Made by a program: the position numbers and the translations under genes
In this document: positions 1 to 8,233 of the stretch, piece by piece
Numbering within the stretch: the stretch's first letter is position 1
How the letters are laid out: each line of letters opens with the position of its first letter
Origin: Paracoccus sulfuroxidans
GTDB taxonomy: Bacteria > Pseudomonadota > Alphaproteobacteria > Rhodobacterales > Rhodobacteraceae
Reading direction: 5' to 3'
Assembly (NCBI RefSeq): GCF_007830335.1
Contig: NZ_VLKU01000003.1
Coordinates: 186,001 to 250,000 of the forward strand
DNA: 64,000 bases
The notes under the pieces: generated by a model
What the model saw: the letters and a program-made list of their open reading frames with translations, nothing else
Databases searched by the model: none
What the model was told of the DNA's origin: nothing

Positions 1-697
1 GCCGAAAGCTGGCAAAGCTGCGGTTCGGGGCGTCGCTGGCCTCACCCCTCGCGCCCGGCCAGTCGAGTTCGGGGACGGCAAAGCCCTCGCGCCAGCGCTC
101 GACCGCCGTTTCCAGCGCGCGGTCGACGAAAATATCGTCGCTTTGCAGCAGATCGCGGGGCAGGACGCCGATGACCTTGACGGAAAGATGCTGGCTTTCG
201 CGGCGGTCGCCCACCTGCCGCAGCACGGTCAGGGTGACCTCATCGCCCGCCGCGGCACCGGCTGCGATGGCCAGCCGTTCGGTCAGCACCGTCTCATTGA
301 GGCCCTGCGGCACGGGAAGCCCCGCCAGCAGCGGATCGCCCGGCGCGGTCGGCAGCAAGCGCGGCTCAAGCAGTTCGCGTGTATCCGGGCCGCGCATCCG
401 CACCGAGGCCGCCAGATAGCGCGAGCGGGGCAGAAGGAAGGCCACCCGCTCATCCTTTTGCATGGTGACGAACCATTCGGGCGCAAGCTGCAGGTCGCGG
501 GCCAGCCGGATCTCGGCGATGCGCGGGTCCGAGCGCAGCCGGTCGATCAGGTTGTTCACCACCCCCAGACCCAGCCCGCCCAGCAACAGGATCGGCAGAA
601 GGGCCACCGCCACCGCCAGCATCAGGCACAGGCTGGAGCGCCAGCCGTGCCAGAGGTCGCGGATCGCCAGATAGGGAAGGATCAGCACGCCCGCCAT
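1..697 (-). CDS. FtsX-type ABC transporter permease, N-terminal part (cut by window edge)
   Basis: The reading frame starts at 697 and runs off the left edge, giving about 232 residues. The start MAGVLILPYLAIRDLWHGWRS is followed by a hydrophobic segment (about residues 19-41, VAVALLPILLLGGLGLGVVNN) and then a long soluble, presumably periplasmic region. This is the MacB/FtsX arrangement of a first transmembrane helix plus extracytoplasmic domain; the remaining helices would lie beyond the window. Its ATG overlaps the stop of the ATPase gene by one base (TGATG), so the two are translationally coupled. With the ATPase and the vWA protein it resembles TagS of the type VI secretion TagQRST/PpkA module; that is inference from context. 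A LolE-like or other mechanotransmission permease is the alternative. Confidence 0.75.
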   Translation of the reverse strand, partial: MAGVLILPYLAIRDLWHGWRSSLCLMLAVAVALLPILLLGGLGLGVVNNLIDRLRSDPRIAEIRLARDLQLAPEWFVTMQKDERVAFLLPRSRYLAASVRMRGPDTRELLEPRLLPTAPGDPLLAGLPVPQGLNETVLTERLAIAAGAAAGDEVTLTVLRQVGDRRESQHLSVKVIGVLPRDLLQSDDIFVDRALETAVERWREGFAVPELDWPGARGEASDAPNRSFASFR

Positions 698-1416
698 CAC
701 GCCGCCTCGATCTTCAGGGTGACGCGGGTCGCGACGGCGCTGCGGTCTTGCGCGACCAGACGCCACAGGACGAAGCCGCAAGAGGTCAGCAGCGCCTCTT
801 GATGGCTGCTGACGATCACCGCACGGTCGCGCGGCAGATCGGCCAGAAGCCGCATCGCGGCCCCCGCGTTCTGGCTGTCGAGCGCGGCTGTCGGCTCATC
901 GGCGAGGATCACCTGCGCCCCCGAGGCAAGCCCGCGCAGCACCGCCGCCCGCTGCCGCTGCCCACCCGACAGGGCCGAGGGGAGTTTTCCAAGAAGCGAT
1001 GCGATGCCAAGGGTTTGGGCGAGGTTCTCAATCCCGTCTGCCTGATCCGAGCGTGCCAAGCGCCGCGCCAGACGCGCATTCGCGCCGATGCTGAGATAGG
1101 GCAGCAGGCCGCCATCCTGCAGGATATAGCTGATGTGCCGCCGCCGCATGCGGGTCAGGCGGCGCATGCGGCCGCGCGTCAGATCCTGCGCAATATCGCG
1201 TCCCGAAAGCTGGAAGTGCCGCAGGCTGTCGGGCCGACGGATCAGCGCCAATATGTCCAGAAGCGTGCTTTTCCCGATGCCGCTTTCGCCCACCAGTCCG
1301 ATGCGCGCGCCGGGCCAGACGGTCAGGCGCGGGATCTCCAGCCGATAGGCGGGGCTGCCCGTGCGGCCAGCACGGGTCAGCACCAGATCGGCAAGGTCAA
1401 AGCAGGCCGCGTTCAT
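697..1416 (-). CDS. ABC transporter ATP-binding protein (LolD/MacB/TagT type)
   Basis: A 239-residue nucleotide-binding subunit with Walker A GESGIGKST (about 43-51), signature LSGGQRQR and Walker B VILADEPTAALD, followed by the switch His in SSHQEAL. The length and the pairing with a single FtsX-type permease fit the MacB/LolD family, which uses ATP for mechanical work across the membrane rather than classical import. It begins 7 bases after the vWA gene stop and overlaps the permease start, so vWA-ATPase-permease is one operon. Function inferred: energises the permease in a cell-envelope process linked to the vWA protein; TagT of type VI secretion is the closest named idea. Confidence 0.85.
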   Translation of the reverse strand: MNAACFDLADLVLTRAGRTGSPAYRLEIPRLTVWPGARIGLVGESGIGKSTLLDILALIRRPDSLRHFQLSGRDIAQDLTRGRMRRLTRMRRRHISYILQDGGLLPYLSIGANARLARRLARSDQADGIENLAQTLGIASLLGKLPSALSGGQRQRAAVLRGLASGAQVILADEPTAALDSQNAGAAMRLLADLPRDRAVIVSSHQEALLTSCGFVLWRLVAQDRSAVATRVTLKIEAA

Positions 1417-1423
1417 GCGTGCG

Positions 1424-4400
1424 TCAGGGCAGGTTCGTCAGGCGCACCGGCGTCGCCTCAAGCCCCGGATCGCCCGCGCCGAAATCGGCCCAGATCCCGG
1501 TTTCACCGAACAGGTCGGCATAGATGCGCCGCTTGGTTTCCAGGTTCTCGATGAACTCCTGCTGCTGGCTGACCGACATCGAGGACCAGTAGGATTGGTC
1601 CAGACGCAGGACCTGGCTGCGATAGGGCAGCTTTTTCAGGAAGCTCGGCAGGATCGCCTCGATCGTGGCGCGGTCGCCCTGACGCAGGCTGTCGGGGTCG
1701 GTCGAGGTCTGCGCCGCGAGCATCTGCAGATTGGCAAAGAAGGCCTGCGGGTCCTGACCACCGCTGCGGAAGGCCTGAATGATCGCCTCTAGCCGCTTGT
1801 CGAGCGTCGAAAGCTGGTTGCGGGTCAGATAGGCGCTGACCTCCAGCGTTTCGACATCCGGGTTCGCCAGATCGCGATCCGCAGCCCAGCCCGCAAGGAA
1901 GGCCGGGGCGGCGCTGCCTTCGACACGGCCAAGGCTTTCCAGCTGCGCGCGGAAGATCTCATTCCCGACGATCTGCGACAGGCGGCCGGTTTCCGGGGCC
2001 TCGGCCGGGGCGGCCTCGGGTGCTGCGTCCGGCATGGGCTCCATCGCCTCGGACCCGTCGCGCAGAACCTCGCCTGCGTTTGCCTGCATGGTTTTGGTGG
2101 CCAGATCGCGCGCCATTTCGGTCAGCTCGCGCCCGAAAGTGTCGTCGGTCGTGGCATCCAGCGCGAGATATTTGTTCTCGGCCAGATCGCCGGTCTGCGC
2201 GAGTTTCTGGTACTGGGTGCGGGCGATCTCGGCATCTCCGGCCTTGTCATTGGCCGGGGTCAGCAGATGGATCGGAACGATGGTGATGTTCTGGGCGCGG
2301 GCCTTCTCGCTCAGCCGCTCCAGCGTCATGTCGGGATATTTCGCCTTGGCGTCGGTGCGGGCCGAGGCGTCGGTCACCAGCACGATCAGCCGCGCGTCGA
2401 AGGGCGTCCAGTCATTCTCATCGATGGCGTCGACGACACCGGCGATGGCATCTTCGGCAAAGCCCAGGTTCGAGACCTTGGCCTCTTCAATCCGGCGCAT
2501 GTTGCTGAGCAGGCTTTGCGGCGGCGCGTCCGGATCAAGCGGCTGGAAGTTGCGGGTGACATATTCCAGCTTCTCGGGGTCGGTTTCGATGGTGTCGCGG
2601 AAGCCCATCAGGCCGAATGAGACATATTTCGCGCTCTCGAGCTTGCTGAACGCGTCGTAGAAGCCCTGAATCGCGTCATAGGTGCGGTCGATGAAGGGTC
2701 GCATCGAGACCGTGGTGTCGACCACGAAGACGACGCCCACGCGGAATTCGTCATCGTTTTCGGCGGCCTTCGCAGCCGAGGACTGGAAGCTCGCATCATC
2801 ACGCTCGCCGATGTTGGCGGCAGGCTGGGCGGGCAGGGCCGCGACCTTGACCAGCGTCGTATCCTCGGTGCCGTCGAACATCTCATGCCGCCAGTCGAGG
2901 ATCGGCAGCAGATAGGGCTTGTCGTCGAAGCGGACCGCTGTTTCGGGCTCGATCGCGACGAGGTCGGGGTTCCAGGCGGGCTGATGGCCGGGGTCGTTCG
3001 CCAGCTTGCGACGCTCTTCGGTCAGCTTGTCATAGATGCCAAGCGCGCTGGTCTGATAGAAGGGGCCCGAGATCATGTCGGTCAGGGGCGCGTCGCTGCC
3101 GAAGAACAGCACGCGGTTGCGTTTGCCGCGCGGGGCGAACTGCATCACCAGCATTGAGGACCAGTCGAGCGCCTCGGCATTGCGGGTCCAGCCGACGGGC
3201 GCGGCATTGAGCGCGCTGCCGACCTGCAGCCATTCCTCGCCGCCCAGATCGCGCCGTTCGAAGACGTAAAGCACCGAGAAGGCGGCCATGGCGCGGCCCG
3301 GCTCGGTCACGCCGGGGGCGTCGTGGACCTGCATCTGCGGCATCGAGATCACGCGCTGGAAAAGCTCGGGGTTGTCCGCGACGGTCAGGGGCGTCAGGCC
3401 GGGTTCGGGGGCCTCGGCAGGGGCGGCGTCGGCGGTTTCGGTGCCGCTTTCGGGTGCGACGGTTGCCGTTTCTTCGGGGACAGGCTCCATGCTTTCGGCA
3501 GCATCGGCAGCATCGGCAGCATCGGCAGCATCGGCAGCATCGGCAGCATCGGCTGTGGTGCTGGTTTCCGTGCTGTCAGTGGGTGCGGCTTGCGGCTCGG
3601 GCTCGGCGCTGGCAACGACAGGGGCGTCGGTCTGAGGCTCCGGATCGGAGGTGGCCGCAGTCTCGGGTTCAGCAGCGGCGGGGGTTTCCAGCTCTGCCGG
3701 GGCCGCATCTGCAACGGCGGTCGCTGAGGTTTCGGGCTGAGCCTCCGGTTGCGCGGGGGCGGGCGTGGCCCCTGCGGTATCCTTGGGGGTTTCTGCCTCG
3801 GGCGAAGGCGCTTCGACATCAGCCTCCGCAGTCGCCGGGGCTTCAGGCAGAGTTGGGGCAGGCGTGGCCGTCACGGCCTCCGGCTCGGACGGGGGCGTTT
3901 CTGCCTCGGCTGTCTCGGTGGGGGCCTCGGTGCCATCGGTTTCAGGCACGGCCTCGGCGGCGCTCTTGGCGGCGGGCTTCGCCTCTGCCGTGTCTTCCAC
4001 GGTCGGCCCGGCCTTTGCGATATGCTCGGGGACGCCGGTGACCTTGGGGGCGGCTGGAACTTCCCCATTCTCAAGCCGCGTGATCGCATCCTCGCGCGCT
4101 TCGATCTCGGCCTGCGCGGTCGCGATCAGCTTCTTGATCACCTCGATCTTGGCGAGTTCCTGGGTCAGCGGCTGCGAGCAGCCCTTCGCATCCCCCAGCT
4201 CAAAAGCCGGAGGCGGCGGCAGGGCAGGGGCATCGGCCAGCATTGCCACATCGGCGCGCGCGGCCAGATCGCTGACCCGCAGTTCCTGCCCGTCGATGCG
4301 TGCCTGCAGGCGGCGCAGATTGCGCGTGACCGAATTCACCTCAAGCGAAAGCGAGATCTTTTCGGCCTGATATTGCGGCACGCAGGCTTCCTGAGCATGC

Positions 4401-4453
4401 CCCGCCGATGCGAGGAGGACGCCTGCGATAACGGTCCGGCGCAGATATGCCAT
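1424..4453 (-). CDS. secreted von Willebrand factor A protein, PpkA-like extracytoplasmic region without a kinase
   Basis: 1009 residues. A signal peptide (MAYLRRTVIAGVLLASAGHA, cleavage near 20) is followed by a charged, probably helical region (about 25-135), a long Ala/Glu/Pro/Thr-rich low-complexity stretch (about 140-370) containing six DAA repeats, a segment with PVGWT that looks like an SH3-type fold, and a vWA domain whose metal site begins VFVVDTTVSM near residue 575. The metal motif is DTTVS rather than DxSxS. The GWT segment, the vWA domain and the C-terminal 400 residues recall the C-terminal half of PpkA, the type VI secretion Ser/Thr kinase, but no kinase domain is present. It is the first gene of an operon with the ABC pair. 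Family by recognition; role inferred. Confidence 0.75.
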   Translation of the reverse strand: MAYLRRTVIAGVLLASAGHAQEACVPQYQAEKISLSLEVNSVTRNLRRLQARIDGQELRVSDLAARADVAMLADAPALPPPPAFELGDAKGCSQPLTQELAKIEVIKKLIATAQAEIEAREDAITRLENGEVPAAPKVTGVPEHIAKAGPTVEDTAEAKPAAKSAAEAVPETDGTEAPTETAEAETPPSEPEAVTATPAPTLPEAPATAEADVEAPSPEAETPKDTAGATPAPAQPEAQPETSATAVADAAPAELETPAAAEPETAATSDPEPQTDAPVVASAEPEPQAAPTDSTETSTTADAADAADAADAADAADAAESMEPVPEETATVAPESGTETADAAPAEAPEPGLTPLTVADNPELFQRVISMPQMQVHDAPGVTEPGRAMAAFSVLYVFERRDLGGEEWLQVGSALNAAPVGWTRNAEALDWSSMLVMQFAPRGKRNRVLFFGSDAPLTDMISGPFYQTSALGIYDKLTEERRKLANDPGHQPAWNPDLVAIEPETAVRFDDKPYLLPILDWRHEMFDGTEDTTLVKVAALPAQPAANIGERDDASFQSSAAKAAENDDEFRVGVVFVVDTTVSMRPFIDRTYDAIQGFYDAFSKLESAKYVSFGLMGFRDTIETDPEKLEYVTRNFQPLDPDAPPQSLLSNMRRIEEAKVSNLGFAEDAIAGVVDAIDENDWTPFDARLIVLVTDASARTDAKAKYPDMTLERLSEKARAQNITIVPIHLLTPANDKAGDAEIARTQYQKLAQTGDLAENKYLALDATTDDTFGRELTEMARDLATKTMQANAGEVLRDGSEAMEPMPDAAPEAAPAEAPETGRLSQIVGNEIFRAQLESLGRVEGSAAPAFLAGWAADRDLANPDVETLEVSAYLTRNQLSTLDKRLEAIIQAFRSGGQDPQAFFANLQMLAAQTSTDPDSLRQGDRATIEAILPSFLKKLPYRSQVLRLDQSYWSSMSVSQQQEFIENLETKRRIYADLFGETGIWADFGAGDPGLEATPVRLTNLP
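3497..3550 (-). repeat. 9-bp in-frame tandem repeat encoding Asp-Ala-Ala
   Basis: Six perfect copies of GGCAGCATC on the plus strand, read on the minus strand as Asp-Ala-Ala triplets inside the low-complexity linker of the vWA protein. Copies are identical at nucleotide level, so slippage could change linker length by three residues without a frameshift. Confidence 0.9.
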
Positions 4454-4607
4454 GTCTGCCTTCCTTGTCGTGATGAATGAGATGAATTTGCCCGGAGGGG
4501 GTCAGGTCCTGCTGCGACCGGTTGCGGTCACGCCTGATCGATAGATGTCACTGTCACCGTCCCCGAATACCTGCCCGCCGAATGTCACGCCGCGGGATTC
4601 TCACGGG

Positions 4608-4636
4608 AATATGAACAGAGGTGAAAACGATGGCAA
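4608..4636 (-). promoter_or_regulatory. candidate sigma70-type promoter for the vWA/ABC operon
   Basis: On the minus strand TTGCCA (4636-4631) and CATATT (4613-4608) are separated by 17 bases, 5/6 and 4/6 matches to the housekeeping hexamers. They lie about 155 bases before the vWA start. The 271-base gap 4454-4724 also holds a nested inverted repeat at 4502-4537 (GACCG/CGGTC inside TCAGG/CCTGA) in the expected leader. Prediction from sequence only. Confidence 0.35.
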
Positions 4637-4724
4637 GCGCACAACCCCTCTTCTTCCCGGTTCTTTCGAGAAATATGAGGCTTAGGTAAAGAAAGTCTTA
4701 ATGACGCTGCCGTGAGACGGGGGG

Positions 4725-5435
4725 CTATCCCAGATAGCTTTCCATCACGCGGGGGCTTTGGGCGACGGTGTCGGCGGGGCCGCTTGCGGTGATCCGGCCG
4801 CCCTCCAGCACATAGGCCAGATCGGCGATCTTCAGCGCGGCGCGGGCATTCTGTTCGACCAGCAGGACCGAGATCCCCTGTTCGCGCAACCCTGCCACAT
4901 CCTCCAGCACCTGCCGCACGATCAGGGGGGCAAGGCCCAGCGACGGCTCATCAAGCAGCAGCAGGCGCGGCCGCGACATCATCGCGCGGGCCAGCGCCAG
5001 CATCTGCCGCTCTCCGCCCGAGAGGGACGATGCATATTGCGCGCGCCGCTCGGCCAGTCGGGGAAAGCGCGCGAAGGCCGCCTGCAGGTCGCGCGCCAGA
5101 CCCGCCCGGTCGCGGCGGTGGCGAAAGCCGCCAAGCGCGAGGTTGTCGGCCACCGACATGTCGCCGAAAAGCTCGCGCGTTTCGGGAACAAGGCTGACGC
5201 CATGGCTGAGCCGCGCCTCGACCGAGAGGCCCGCAAGCGGCATCCCGTCCAGCGCCATCTGCCCGCGCGCGGGCAAAAGCCCGGCCAGCGCCTTCAGAAG
5301 CGTCGTCTTGCCCGCGCCATTGGGGCCGATGATGGCGACGACGCTGCCGGTCGGAACCTCAAGCGTCAGATCGTGCAGAACCTCGACCTGACCATATCCG
5401 GCGAAAAGGCCGCTGACCTGCAAAAGCGCGCTCAT
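4725..5435 (-). CDS. livF: branched-chain-type ABC importer 1, ATP-binding protein LivF
   Basis: 236 residues with Walker A GPNGAGKTT (about 37-45), signature SLSGGERQM, Walker B LLLLDEPSLGLAP and the LivF-typical ending VMESYLG. The SLGLAPL stretch after Walker B distinguishes LivF from LivG. It is the last gene of an SBP-livH-livMG-livF operon, with its start overlapping the livMG stop by four bases (ATGA). HAAT-family importers carry amino acids but also aromatic acids; lying next to and divergent from the hpa cluster, this one is inferred to import 4-hydroxyphenylacetate or a related acid. Confidence 0.92.
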   Translation of the reverse strand: MSALLQVSGLFAGYGQVEVLHDLTLEVPTGSVVAIIGPNGAGKTTLLKALAGLLPARGQMALDGMPLAGLSVEARLSHGVSLVPETRELFGDMSVADNLALGGFRHRRDRAGLARDLQAAFARFPRLAERRAQYASSLSGGERQMLALARAMMSRPRLLLLDEPSLGLAPLIVRQVLEDVAGLREQGISVLLVEQNARAALKIADLAYVLEGGRITASGPADTVAQSPRVMESYLG

Positions 5436-7183
5436 GCCTCACCCTCACCCAGATAGGCGCTTTGCACGGCGGGATTGGCGCGCACCTCATCGGGGGTGCC
5501 CTCGGCGATCTGCTGGCCGAAGTTCAGCACCACGACGCGGTCCACCAGATCCAGCAGGAAGCGCATGTCATGTTCGATGATGAGGATCGCCAGCCCCTCG
5601 GCGCGAAGCTGGTGCAGCAGGCTTGCTAGGTGCTGCTTTTCGGCGTGGCGCAGGCCGGCGGCGGGCTCATCCAGCAGCAAGACCGTGGGGTCCGAGGCGA
5701 GCGCGCGGGCAATCTCGGCCGTGCGGCGTTCGCCTTGCGAGAGTTGTCCGGCCAGCACCTCGGCGCGGGCCTCAAGCCCCAGCCGTTGCAGCTGCGCGCG
5801 GGCGGTGGCGAAGATGCGCGCCTCCTCGGCCCGGTCGCGGCGGAAGATCGAGGCAAGCGCGCCGCAGCCCCCCCGCGCATGCGCGCCGATCGCGACATTC
5901 TCTAGCAGTGTCATATCGCCGCGCAGGCGGGTGTGCTGGAAGGTGCGGGCAAGCCCTGCGCGGGCGATGGCCGTCTGCTTGCTGTCGGTGATGTCCTGCC
6001 CGGCTAGCAGAACTCGGCCCGCGTCAGGCACGGTCACCCCGGTCAGCAGGTCGAAAACCGTGCTTTTGCCCGCGCCATTCGGTCCGATCAGGCCAAGGAT
6101 GCGGCCCTTCTCGACGCTGAGCGAGATGTCATTTGCGGCGGTCAGACCGCCGAAGCGGCGGGTCAGCCCCTGCGCCGCCAGCAGCGGCTCGGCGGTCATG
6201 GCAGGGCGCGGCGGCAAGGGGGTGGCGTCATGCGACAGGGCCGCGCGGGGCAGACGCGGGGGCGGGGCAAACCGTCCGGTGATGCCGCCCGGCGCGCGTT
6301 GCAGGACCAGCACGACGACGAGGCCGAAGACCAGCAGCTCGGTCGCGCCAGTCGCTCCGGTCAGGCCGGGGACGATGTCCTGCAGCAGGTCGCGCGCCAC
6401 CACCACCGCGCCCGATCCGATGATTGCCCCCCAGAGGCTGGCGGCGCCGCCGATCACCGCCATGAACAGATAGTCGATGCCCGCGCTGATCCCGAAGGGC
6501 GTGGGCGAGACGAAGCGCATCATATGGGCGTAGAGCCAACCCGACAGCGCCGCCAGCACCGCCGCATGGACGAAGACCAGCAGCTTCAGGCGGCGGATGT
6601 CGGCCCCGAAGGCCTGCAGCATGATGCGCCCGCCGCGCAGCGCCCTCAGCGCCCGCCCGGTGCGGCTGTCGAGAAGATTTCGTGCCGAAAGGAAGGCCAG
6701 CCCCACCGCGCCCCATGTCAGCCAGGTGAAGGCGCGCCCGCCCAGCACATGGCCCGCAATCGACAGGGGCGGCAGGTTCCCGATGCCATCATGGCTGCCA
6801 AGCTGCGGCAGGTTGCCGACCAGATAGAAAAGCGCCATCGACCAGGCCAGCGTCGAAAGCGGCAGGTAATGCCCGCGCAGGCCCAGCGTCAGCAGCCCGA
6901 TCAGCAGCGCCGCACTGGCCGTGACCGCCAGCGAAAGCGGCAGCGTCAGCCAGGGCGAGAGCCCCGCCTGCGTCGTGAACCATGCGGTCGTATAGGCGCT
7001 GATGCCCACGAAGGCCGCCTGCCCGAACGAGGTCATGCCGCCCACCCCGGTCAGCAGCACCAGACCCAGCACGACGATGGCGGCCAGCCCGGTGAAATTC
7101 ATCAGGGTCAGCCAGTATTGCGGCAGGACCAGCGGCAGGGCGGCCAGGCACAGCGCCGCCGCAAAGGGGGCCAGCGCCTTCAT
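5432..7183 (-). CDS. fused LivM permease-LivG ATPase of ABC importer 1
   Basis: 583 residues. Residues 1 to about 300 are a LivM-type permease with many membrane segments and the family stretch VGGMTSFGQAAFVGISAYTT. A Pro-rich linker (about 305-328) leads into a LivG ATPase with Walker A GPNGAGKST, signature LSQGERR, Walker B VLLLDEPAAGL and the LivG-specific ending PAVQSAYLGEGEA. Normally these are separate proteins. Met329 at 6199 sits exactly at the domain junction, so internal initiation could also yield a free ATPase. The gene overlaps livH and livF by four bases at each end. Confidence 0.9.
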   Translation of the reverse strand: MKALAPFAAALCLAALPLVLPQYWLTLMNFTGLAAIVVLGLVLLTGVGGMTSFGQAAFVGISAYTTAWFTTQAGLSPWLTLPLSLAVTASAALLIGLLTLGLRGHYLPLSTLAWSMALFYLVGNLPQLGSHDGIGNLPPLSIAGHVLGGRAFTWLTWGAVGLAFLSARNLLDSRTGRALRALRGGRIMLQAFGADIRRLKLLVFVHAAVLAALSGWLYAHMMRFVSPTPFGISAGIDYLFMAVIGGAASLWGAIIGSGAVVVARDLLQDIVPGLTGATGATELLVFGLVVVLVLQRAPGGITGRFAPPPRLPRAALSHDATPLPPRPAMTAEPLLAAQGLTRRFGGLTAANDISLSVEKGRILGLIGPNGAGKSTVFDLLTGVTVPDAGRVLLAGQDITDSKQTAIARAGLARTFQHTRLRGDMTLLENVAIGAHARGGCGALASIFRRDRAEEARIFATARAQLQRLGLEARAEVLAGQLSQGERRTAEIARALASDPTVLLLDEPAAGLRHAEKQHLASLLHQLRAEGLAILIIEHDMRFLLDLVDRVVVLNFGQQIAEGTPDEVRANPAVQSAYLGEGEA

Positions 7184-8199
7184 TCCTCTTCCTCGTCGCG
7201 GTTCCGGCTGTCTATCATGTTGCGCCAGATCAGCACCGGGATGATCAGCGCAAAGACGATGACGTCCTTGAAGGCCGAGGCATAGAATGAGGCATAGCTC
7301 TCGATCCCGCCGATCAGCACGGCCCCGGCGGCGGCCAGCGGATAGGAACCCAGTCCCGCCATGATTGCCGCCATGAAGCCCTTGAGGCCGATCATGAAGC
7401 CGGTGTCGAAATAGATCGTCGTCATCGAGGAAATCAACATGCCCGAGATGCAGCCGATCAGCCCGGCCAGCAGGAAGGCGACCTCGCCTGCGGCCTCGGG
7501 GCGGATGCCGACCAGCCGGGCTCCGGTCGCGTTCGAGGCTGTGGCGCGCAGGGCCTTGCCGCCCAGCGTCCGGCCGAAGTAAAGCGCCATCGCCGTCAGC
7601 AGCACCGCCGCCGTGCCGATGATGACCAGCGCCTGAAGGCGCAGGGGCATGCCCGCCACGGTGATCGTACCGGGCAGCAGCGGGCGGGTGCGGAAGCCCT
7701 CCGGGCCAAAGACCATCAGGCTGAAGCCGGTCAGCAGCACATGTACCGCCATCGCGACGATCAGCAGCACCAGCGTGGGCGCGCGGGCCAGCGGGCGGAA
7801 GGCCAAGCGGTACATGATGACGCTCAGCGGCGCGCAGATCGCCAGCGTCAGCGTCATCCGGCCCGCCGCGCCAAGATCATGCGCGGCCAAGAGGCGGGTC
7901 GCGGCGATGATTGCGCCGGGGATCGCCAGCCACAACACCGCTCCCCGGATCTGCCCCGAGAGTGCCTGCAGCCCCGCCACCACAAGGCCCCCCAATCCCA
8001 GAAGCCACAGCGTGCCCGGTACATGCCCGGCCTCCAGCGAGGCCAGCGTCAGCGCGGACAGAGAGACGATTTCCCCCTGCGGGATCAGCAGGATGCGGGT
8101 GGTCGAAAACACCATCACCAGAGAGATGGCCAGCAAGGCATAGATCGCGCCACTGGTCAGCGCATCCTGCGCAAGCAGTGCCGCGATCATTCCGTTCAT
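7180..8199 (-). CDS. livH: branched-chain-type ABC importer 1, permease LivH
   Basis: 339 residues of a very hydrophobic protein starting MNGMIAALLAQDALTSGAIYALLAISLVM, with the typical EIVSLSALTLASLEAG segment and about eight to nine membrane helices. I chose the ATG at 8199 because family homology begins there; the open frame extends to 8427 but encodes only Arg/Pro-rich shadow sequence that overlaps the binding-protein gene. The stop overlaps the fused livMG start by four bases, and 34 bases separate it from the binding-protein gene upstream. Confidence 0.9.
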   Translation of the reverse strand: MNGMIAALLAQDALTSGAIYALLAISLVMVFSTTRILLIPQGEIVSLSALTLASLEAGHVPGTLWLLGLGGLVVAGLQALSGQIRGAVLWLAIPGAIIAATRLLAAHDLGAAGRMTLTLAICAPLSVIMYRLAFRPLARAPTLVLLIVAMAVHVLLTGFSLMVFGPEGFRTRPLLPGTITVAGMPLRLQALVIIGTAAVLLTAMALYFGRTLGGKALRATASNATGARLVGIRPEAAGEVAFLLAGLIGCISGMLISSMTTIYFDTGFMIGLKGFMAAIMAGLGSYPLAAAGAVLIGGIESYASFYASAFKDVIVFALIIPVLIWRNMIDSRNRDEEEE

Positions 8200-8233
8200 C
8201 TGACCTGACGTCCCCCCGACCGGCCCCCTTGCG

